NCBI GenBank assembly: GCA_023101885.1
Contig: JALPQD010000142.1
Location: 1,650,125 to 1,714,124, forward strand
From: Typhlomys cinereus
Lineage: Eukaryota; Chordata; Mammalia; Rodentia; Platacanthomyidae
Direction of reading: 5' to 3'
Length of the DNA: 64,000 bases
Made by a program: the position numbers and the translations under genes. The stretch's first letter is position 1; the number at the start of each line of letters is the position of its first letter. The notes below the pieces were generated by a model. That model was given only the letters and a program-made list of their open reading frames with translations, was not told where the DNA came from and searched no databases. Of the stretch, positions 57,237 through 64,000 are shown in pieces.

Positions 57237-57541
57237 GTGAGTTAAGCCAAATGCTTTCTGTAGTTTGATTTCAGCTATGGGAAAGATATCTAAAGTATAA
57301 TATTAAGTAAGCTTTAAGTAGAATTTGGACAGCAACGAATTGAAGCCCTTAAGAAAGACCTATGATAGATATCCAGATGTTACATACATGAAAGCTTTAG
57401 ATATCTGTCCTAAAGTTTTGGAAATACTGATTTTTTTTTTCTGAGCACTTTTTTCCTGGGCATTGATATGGCCCTTATGGTTTGAAAATTTGTCTTTTAT
57501 TTGCTATTATATTTTATTTTGTTTGTTTTCTCATTTTTTTA

Positions 57542-57614
57542 ATATTGAGGATTGAACCTAGAGCTCTGCACATGTCAAGTGTGAGTTATACCACTAAGCT
57601 GTGCTCCAGCTCCT
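57542..57614 (-). mobile_element. ID-type SINE, antisense
   Basis: ATTGAGGATTGAACCTAGAGC, then TATACCACTAAGCTGTGCTCCAGC, are antisense B and A boxes of ID. Confidence 0.75.
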
Positions 57615-58556
57615 TGTTATTTAGTATTTTACTGATCGTTTGCCTCCTTTATTCTTGAAAACAGGTAACAATATCAGGTTTTATTTAGGGAGAGGGATTT
57701 TTATTGTAATTGCACTTTGTGGCTTCAAGTCGAAGACAGAAGAATCTTTTTGAGACATTCAGGATATCCCACTGTTAAACCATTATCATTTAACAGAACT
57801 TTTGATTTCCATGATAAGAACAGATATTTAAGTACCTTCCTGGTTGCCCTGCCATGTTGTTGGTTTGGCTGTGGAAGTTCTCAAGGTAGAAAATTCAGAA
57901 CCAGGAGGAGTTTAGGCTGTTCACAGATCCCTGGGCTGCCAAGACAGAATTCAGTGGGAACAGGACTTTGGCTGCTCTTAAAATGTCAGTGTAGTAAAGC
58001 CTGCTCCGCCAAGCAGATTTTTGGCATCAAAAATCTAAATGATACTGTTTTTTAGGACTTGGGTAATGTATTATTATTATTTTTTTTAAGTCAGGCAAAC
58101 TCATGCTTAATTAACCCTTGGATAGAAGTGGAATATTTGGGAAAAAATTGTTTTCCTAATTTGGGTCAGAACATTTGAGTTCCTGAAATTTTACACGTTT
58201 TTTCGTGATTCTAAAATTGTGCAGCCTGGTTCTTAGTTTCTCTCCAAACACACCAGGGCTATTTTGAAACCTAATGCATAATAATAAGAGAGGAGAATGT
58301 CTACTCCTGTAGATTGTCAACTTCCCAGCCAAATCAACCAATAGTATCCAACTGTGGATATCCTAAAGTGCCATCGCTCTGGTGGTCTCTCAGTGATCAT
58401 AGGTAGTATGTCTGGGGTCTCAGAGCTGCCCTTCTGTCTTAAATAACCTGTCCTCAGGCCTCTGCTTGGATCTTGCTTCATTAGAATAGCTTTTGAGCAT
58501 CCAGTGACAGTAAAAATGCCAAGTTTTAGAGATGACGCAATGACTCTTTTTGTAAT
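57615..58556. other. Unique non-coding stretch
   Basis: The 112-codon frame at 57717-58055 has no domain. No repeat recognised. Confidence 0.5.
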
Positions 58557-58789
58557 CTTGTGTATTTGCTTCACAAGCAAAAGGACCTAAATTCATACAC
58601 AAAGATTCCATAAAAATGCTGGGCAGATACAGCAGTGGCCTGTAATTCTGGCTCTGGGAGGCAGACCCAGGGAAATCTCAGAGCAAAGCAATAGGTAGAG
58701 CAATCCAGCATGTTTCCTGATGTCACCCTTGGGCCTCTACAGGCACACATGCTCAAGTGGCTTCTTGTATACATATCCACATACACTTG

Positions 58790-58828
<39 letters not shown>
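58557..58828 (+). mobile_element. Unnamed-family SINE, head partly lost
   Basis: TTGCTTCACAAGCAAAAGGACC, CCATAAAAATGCTGGGC, CAGTGGCCTGTAATTCTGGC, TCTGGGAGGCAGACCC, GATGTCACCCTTGGGCCTC, then a (CA)n tail at 58793-58826. The body is very close to the copy at 60221. Confidence 0.8.
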
Positions 58829-60204
58829 TAGATCTAGAAAATCCATTCTGACTGTAAGGTTCCTGAAGAAACACCCATTCCTGAGTAGAATTCCATTGTT
58901 GTACACACAGAGGGTCATATGAGCCATTTTTGGATAATTAAAAGAATATAAGGTAGTTAGATGCACAAACCTAAGAGGTTTCCAAACCAAACTTAGTTTT
59001 TTTGTTCTGTCTTCAATAGCTATATTGCAGGTTAGAAGATGAAAACAAATACTCCAAATCACTAGCATAAAAGTCTGTCAAAAATTCCCTTTTCCATCTA
59101 TTCCCAAGTTTGGCTTATAGTTACTCCAGAAGTACTTGAGATAATACTAGCAAGAAGTTCCAATGAAGCAGGCTAGATAGTTCCACAAATGTCCCCTGAG
59201 AGTGGACATAGCTTGCTTCTTGCACCCTGAGCCTTGGGCTTCTCTGGCTTAGTCAGCTCCTTGGAGTCTCCACACTTTCAAATAATGATGGTTTTGAGTT
59301 AAACAAGGCCAGTACTTAATTCATAACAGTCTGCAGAGATGAAATACCTGGTTAATAGGTAGCAGAAGCTATTAGTGGTCTTGAGAGTGGTAGTTAGTGG
59401 TAATATTTGAATCATTTAAAGCTCAAAGGAACTGTATTTTGCCAATCCCATGCCTGCTGTTTCTTTAGCCTGCCAATATGGACTTCACATATAGAGATGG
59501 GTACATTTTCTTTATTCTACCAGGTACATTTTTTAAAAAAAGCAAATTCTTAGGAAATTGGTAATCTTTTTCATAATGTTTGTGGTCTACATAATCCATG
59601 GCATCTCAGTAACATTAGCGGTGAACTTCTCCAGGTTCATTATTAACCCAAGCCAGGATTTTTTTTTCTTCAGATAATAAAATTTCCCCCACTACAAATT
59701 GGTAGTAAATAGAAAACATCTGGCAAAGGAAGAAAATGCTCAGGCATTAGAATATTCTTTGCTTTATGATGCTTGTAAAGAAGAGTAACATGAATCACTT
59801 GTCTTTATCAGAGCTTTTTGACACTATTCTCCTTCAAATAGGTAGGTGATGCCGACAGCTCTTGGCATTTATGTTTAGCTGAAGTCTGGGTCGTTTTCCA
59901 GGGGTTCTGACTGTCTGATTTTCAGATGTTTGCTTTTTTCACTGTGATGGGTATGTTTATTTAGGAGCTGGGTAAATAGTAATTCTTTGGAAGGAAGGTG
60001 AAAATTTTTACCTTTCACTGAGCAAGCTCTGGGACTTGGAATCTGAACTATAGTTACACAGTTTTTGTTTTGTTTTAAGTAAGAATTAAGGATCCCATTG
60101 TCATTTAAGAATATTGGGTTCCACCGGTATAATTTACAGGCTGAGAATTGCATAGTTGCTACAGTAGCTAATTTTTAGAATCAAAGCTCTTGAAATTTTG
60201 CCTT
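58829..60204. other. Unique AT-rich stretch
   Basis: No gene or assignable repeat. TTAAAAAAAGC-type A-runs near 59532 only. Confidence 0.5.
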
Positions 60205-60220
60205 AAGAAAGCCAAAATGT

Positions 60221-60507
60221 GGGGCTGGAGAGGTAGCTCAGGGGTTAAGCCTCTGCCTTGCAGGTGAAAGGTCCTGAGTTCGGATCCTAGACCCCACATA
60301 TAGACGCCAAGTGGAAGCGGGAGCGGCCTGCGTTTCTGGTCCTGGTAGGTCGGAGCCTATGAATCCCGGGGCAGAGTAAACAAGGAGGAGGTGGAGGCGT
60401 CCATGGTGGTTCCCGAATTCGTCCGTGGTTCTACACACACACACATACATATATACACATGCATACATGCACAATTGAATAAATAATAAATAAATTAATT
60501 AAAAAGA
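60221..60507 (+). mobile_element. Best-preserved copy of the unnamed tRNA-head SINE
   Basis: A perfect 16-bp target-site duplication (AAGAAAGCCAAAATGT at 60205-60220 and 60508-60523) defines the ends exactly, giving a 287-bp element. The head carries a pol III A box (TAGCTCAGGGG, 60234-60244) and B box (GTTCGGATC, 60278-60286). A body of about 150 bp follows, then a CA/TACA stretch and an AATAAATAATAAATAAA-type end with AATAAA signals. The head is B2-like and the body is not one I recognise. A perfect duplication means this insertion is recent relative to the other copies. Confidence 0.9.
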
Positions 60508-60523
60508 AAGAAAGCCAAAATGT

Positions 60524-61101
60524 ATACTTCCATTTTCTATATAAATTACTAGATTTTGTGATTTCCCCTGACCCATTGTTTATCCTTCTAAATTTCCTTC
60601 TGGTAGGCCTGTGTGTTTGTTATTATTTATACCAATTAGGAAAATAAAAGAGGAGGAAACTGTGACTTTACTTAGACACATTTCATCTGGTAAATGGTGC
60701 AAATTCAGTCTGCTGTCTGTTCTCTGTGTGTTTATTCTGTCTGTCCATCTCGTCCTGTCATGACAGGTAAATTCAGAGGAGCCCTTGTCAATAGCCAAAG
60801 TGTTATGTCATCCAAAAGATTTCTTTTGTTATTTTTATTGTTTTCCAGATGCACACAGTCTATTTCCTGCTGTTACCTTTTTTTTCCGTTTGAGTTTGTG
60901 CTTTAAGATAGTTGAAGAAGGTATCTGTATTTACGTTTGAGTATTTACAAACTGCTTTTAAAACCAGACCCTAGACTCTAGAGCTCCTAAGCTTGATGCA
61001 GAGACTGTCCTTTGTCTCACGCGTATGGTCTTTGCACTGACAACCCATATGAAGACAAACTTCATCAGCTATGGGTTTGTTTGTCAAAAATCAGTTCTTT
61101 T
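60524..61101. other. Unique non-coding stretch
   Basis: No feature that I can support. Confidence 0.5.
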
Positions 61102-61412
61102 GTTGGGGAGATGGCTCAGTTGTTAAAATGTTTGCTTTGCAAATGTGAGTTCTGGTTCCAAGGTGCCATGTAAAACTCTGGACAGAAGGGCATAAACGTC
61201 GATAAGCACAGGGTAACTACTACAATCTCAGAATCTCCAGTAACAGCCAGCCTGGCTTACCCTGCAGTGATGAAGGGCCTAGTCTGAGGCAAGATGAAGA
61301 AGCGAGGAGTGACACCCAGAGCTGTCTCTGATTCCGTGTGTGCATTGTAGCATGCACATGGGCAACCCACACACATACATCATGTATCATGCACACCCAC
61401 ACACATGCAAAA
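61102..61412 (+). mobile_element. B4-type SINE
   Basis: TTGGGGAGATGGCTCAGTTG (A box), TTGCTTTGCAAATGTGAG, then AACAGCCAGCCTGGCTTACCC, GGCCTAGTCTGAGGCAAG and CACACACATACATCATG, in B4 order. Confidence 0.7.
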
Positions 61413-61774
61413 TTATTTTCTGGCCTTATGCGACATTTATTTCTGCCTGCTTTGTTTATCAAGCATTTCACTTAGCTGCTGATGTCACTCATTCATATGG
61501 TCAATAATTGATTTATTTGTTTTCAGTCAGCAAGAATTAACTAAGTTAATGGTATGTGCAAAGTGCATGGCTATGCTGCGACTGCCCAGACCCTTAATGG
61601 AAGGCTACTTTCTTATTTTACTATGCCATGGCAGTGTAGGGAGGCTTCTCATCTTCCACTTGAGATGTAAACATGGACTTCTATGTATTAGCATTCAATT
61701 ATTGGTCTCCTGTTTCCAAGGGCATCTACCCATGTTCTCTCAATTGAGTAAATAGCTATGTTATAGATAATACA
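61413..61774. other. Unique non-coding stretch
   Basis: No feature that I can support. Confidence 0.5.
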
Positions 61775-61925
61775 TGCCCTTTATCTTATGTATAAGAAAA
61801 GGAATTTACTGATGGGGTATGTTTGTGTGTGGAGGGAGGTGTTACAATGAGTGATTTACTCAAAATCATAACCCCAGTGAATCATAGAGCCAGAATTCAA
61901 CTCCAAGTGGCTGAACTTCAGATAA
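61775..61925 (+). mobile_element. MIR SINE relic, 3' half
   Basis: AGTGATTTACTCAAAATCATAACC, GAATCATAGAGCCAGAATTC, AACTCCAAGTGGCTGAAC follow the MIR 3' half ('taacttgcccaaggtcacacagc...cagagccaggattcgaaccc'). Confidence 0.6.
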
Positions 61926-62317
61926 TGTGTCTAAATGTTAGAGCCTTGTGAATGAGGGTCAACTATGTTAAGTTTAGCATGAATCACATAAGGAAATAGA
62001 GTCATGTTGAAATTTTGGGGATGAGTCTGATCTGAGGGATTCTTGAGCCAGTCTGTACACTGAATACTAATGACATACAAATGTGAACCTCTGATAGGTA
62101 TGCAGGATCTAATAATCTAATGATTTCATCCAGTCATTCCCAGACTTGAGATTCTTATCATCTCCAAGGAGTATTCCCAGAGATTAGAAATGTCTCTTGA
62201 GTTCTAGCTTCAGAAGCAGCATTGACTTTTACTTACACATTCTTAAATTGGATATTGAGCAAGATCCCTTACATAGAGATGCTTGTCTTATGTTTCAGTG
62301 ATATCATGTTCTCTTTT
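61926..62317. other. Unique non-coding stretch
   Basis: No feature that I can support. Confidence 0.5.
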
Positions 62318-62355
62318 ATAACTTTATTTATTTATTTTGTGTGTGCATGTGTATG

Positions 62356-62402
<47 letters not shown>

Positions 62403-62639
62403 CAGAGGGCACTGTGTATCCTGGTGGAAGAGCAAGGGTGACTTTAGGAATCATCCTGGATCCCTTCTGCCTCCCTCTTGCTTCATGCTGGGATTTTCTA
62501 CGTTCCTTCCACCAGGGCCAGAGGTACAAGCCACTGCCATTTCTGCTTGGCATTTTTATGTGGGAGTTAGGATCTGAACTCAAGACCTTCTGCTTGCCTG
62601 TAAGGCATAGTCTTAACTCCTGAGCCATACCTCTAACCG
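62318..62639 (-). mobile_element. Unnamed-family SINE, antisense
   Basis: The only clear minus-strand copy of the family. It reads TTTATTTATTTATTTTG, a long TG run (62357-62401), GAATCATCCTGGATCCC, GGCCAGAGGTACAAGCCACTG, CTTGGCATTTTTATGTGGGAG, TTAACTCCTGAGCCATACC. Imperfect flanking duplications start at CATGTT (62305 and 62640). Confidence 0.8.
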
Positions 62640-62979
62640 CATGTTGACTTCTTATCCATGAATTTTTGAAGAGAGGCTAATTCTATCAGGTACTTTGTCT
62701 GTTACTTTGTCTGTTTCATCTGAATGTCATTGGCACTGCTAGTGAGCTCTAGTGAGCATTCTGCTCCATCTCTTTGTTTGAAGGTTTCTGATCTTCATGT
62801 GTGACCTCATCTGCCCTTGGGACATTCTTCTTTCATGCTGCTTCTCATTTGCATTCGGTTCCAGCACTTTCCAGTGGGCACTTCTATGTGAGGTTGCATC
62901 TCATATGTCTCACTGTGGGCTGCTAACTGAGGACTCATTACTTATCGGTGTCTTGTCATTTTCAAAGAAAAATAATTGA
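62640..62979. other. Unique non-coding stretch
   Basis: ACTTTGTCTGTTACTTTGTCTGTTTC near 62691-62716 is a short local repeat. No gene. Confidence 0.5.
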
Positions 62980-63283
62980 TGGGCTAGGGAGATGCCTCAG
63001 TGGGTATGGCCATTTGTCAGATTCCAGAGCCCATGTAAAAGCTGGGCGGATGTGGTGGCGCCTGTCATCCTGGCACCTAGGAGGGAAAGGTGGAAAAGCT
63101 GGGTAGCTGTTCTCCCTGAACTGCAAGCTCTTGGTTCAATAGAGAGGCCCTGCTTTAATTAGAAGACTAAAGAGCGATTGAAAAAGGCACTGGCATCAAC
63201 TTCAGGCCTCCACACGCATGCATATGCATACATAAGAACATGCGTACACACAATGCATGCACCACACATACACAGGCAAAGAA
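62980..63283 (+). mobile_element. B4-type SINE, full-length
   Basis: TGGGCTAGGGAGATGCCTCAG (A box), GCGGATGTGGTGGCGCCTGTC (B1-like centre), AGAGAGGCCCTGC, then CAACTTCAGGCCTCCACACGC and a CA/TG tail. Flanking duplications AAAGAAAAATAATTGA (62964-62979) and AAAGAAAAACGATTAA (63284-63299) match at 13 of 16 positions. Confidence 0.85.
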
Positions 63284-63299
63284 AAAGAAAAACGATTAA

Positions 63300-63560
63300 G
63301 CAAAATCATCTCTATCAATAGCAGTTCATTGAGAGTTATGAGAGTATCTACTTCTGAGTTTCCATTTAAAATTCAGGTTGGAGCCTGAAAATTGTTACGC
63401 AGACATAGATTTAATTACATTAGCGAGATAGAGCAGCAAATCTGATCCTTACTAGATATCCACAGTAGAGTCATAAGGACCAAGTTTTAATTTTTAAATG
63501 ATCCTTGTAATGCAAATAGCAAATGTGCAAAGTAAAATGACCAGTTGCACCAAGCAAAAG
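63300..63560. promoter_or_regulatory. Candidate conserved regulatory block
   Basis: Repeat-free AT-rich sequence with GATTTAATTACATTAGCG (63408-63425) and a POU/octamer-like AATGCAAATAGCAAATG (63511-63527). Suggested by motif clustering only. Confidence 0.3.
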
Positions 63561-64000
63561 CAAACAAAACCAGCTTCTTCCTGCCCTCCCGCAGCAAGGA
63601 TGCTTTCTTGTTCTTGTCTTGGCAATAAAAATCACTGTCCTGTTTTAAAAAAAAATGAGATGCAATAAAATGTCATGTGGCCTGGAGGACCTTGGGAAAC
63701 TGCCTGAGAAGTGCTGGTCCAGAGGCCCTGGCTGGAGGATGGAAGGAGAGACACTTCATGTGGCCTGGGTGGGGCCTCTAAGCCCTTCTGAGCAAGAGAG
63801 CAATGCTGTCAGAGCAGCCCTTGAGGAGGGTTGTGTGGGATGGCGGGGGTGGAAGTGAAGGTGTTGGGGAGTGCACTTAGGATATACTCACATGATTCAC
63901 TGGGGAGCTGTCACCTTGTGGGGTGCCTTCAGCTCTCACTCATCACAGACAAAGGCACTCACTAGAATGCAGAAGTGACTGCTTGCACCCTAGGTTCAGG
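63561..64000. other. Non-coding stretch with polyadenylation-like signal
   Basis: GGCAATAAAAATCACTGTCC (63620-63639) is followed by TTTTAAAAAAAAA, the layout of an mRNA 3' end with an A-tail. The rest is unique, G-rich towards 63840, with no gene recognised. Confidence 0.35.

Noticed and set aside
58571..59068. 165-codon minus-strand frame
   Set aside because: It runs through the SINE at 58557-58828 and its (CA)n tail. The Cys/Val repeat and SINE-derived residues explain it.

Overview
This window looks like non-coding genomic DNA of a mouse-like rodent: a long intron or an intergenic stretch. Three things point that way. No open reading frame is longer than about 170 codons, and the longest ones lie over simple repeats. 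I recognise no protein domain in any of them. The DNA is instead filled with mammalian retroposons. Rodent SINEs of the B1, B3, B4 and ID types are present, together with fragments of LINE-1 and older pan-mammalian relics (MIR, L2, MER20). Microsatellites are abundant. The most frequent SINE has a tRNA-like head similar to B2, but a body I do not recognise from mouse or rat. I see no young B1 or classic mouse B2. This suggests a myodont rodent other than Mus or Rattus (a jerboa relative or mole-rat is possible), which is inference only.

Layout. 1-17 kb: sparse repeats (one unnamed-family SINE, two copies of an unassigned ~400 bp repeat, a B3, L2/MIR relics, an antisense L1 3' piece) in long unique stretches. 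17-33 kb: dense B4/ID/B1/B3/MIR relics, a MER20, a B4 nested in a B4, and an L1 end nested in a B4. 33-43 kb: mostly unique sequence with conserved-looking blocks near 35.1-36.4 kb, and an L1 end nested in a SINE with perfect target-site duplications at 37.7-38.2 kb. 43-51 kb: repeat-rich, with a three-level nest (B4 holding L1 holding an unassigned repeat) at 45.26-46.56 kb, followed by a 287-nt uninterrupted pyrimidine run. 51-64 kb: scattered SINEs, an old L1-like stretch, a largely repeat-free block at 55.9-57.5 kb with one well-formed exon candidate (57121-57236, plus strand), and the best-preserved copy of the unnamed SINE at 60.2-60.5 kb.

No gene set can be described as working together. 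The items most likely to be functional are the exon candidate, a few AT-rich blocks with paired homeodomain-type TAATTA motifs, and two CTCF-like motifs. All were read by eye and need alignment to other rodents and to human. Boundaries of old repeats are approximate (about 10-30 bases).
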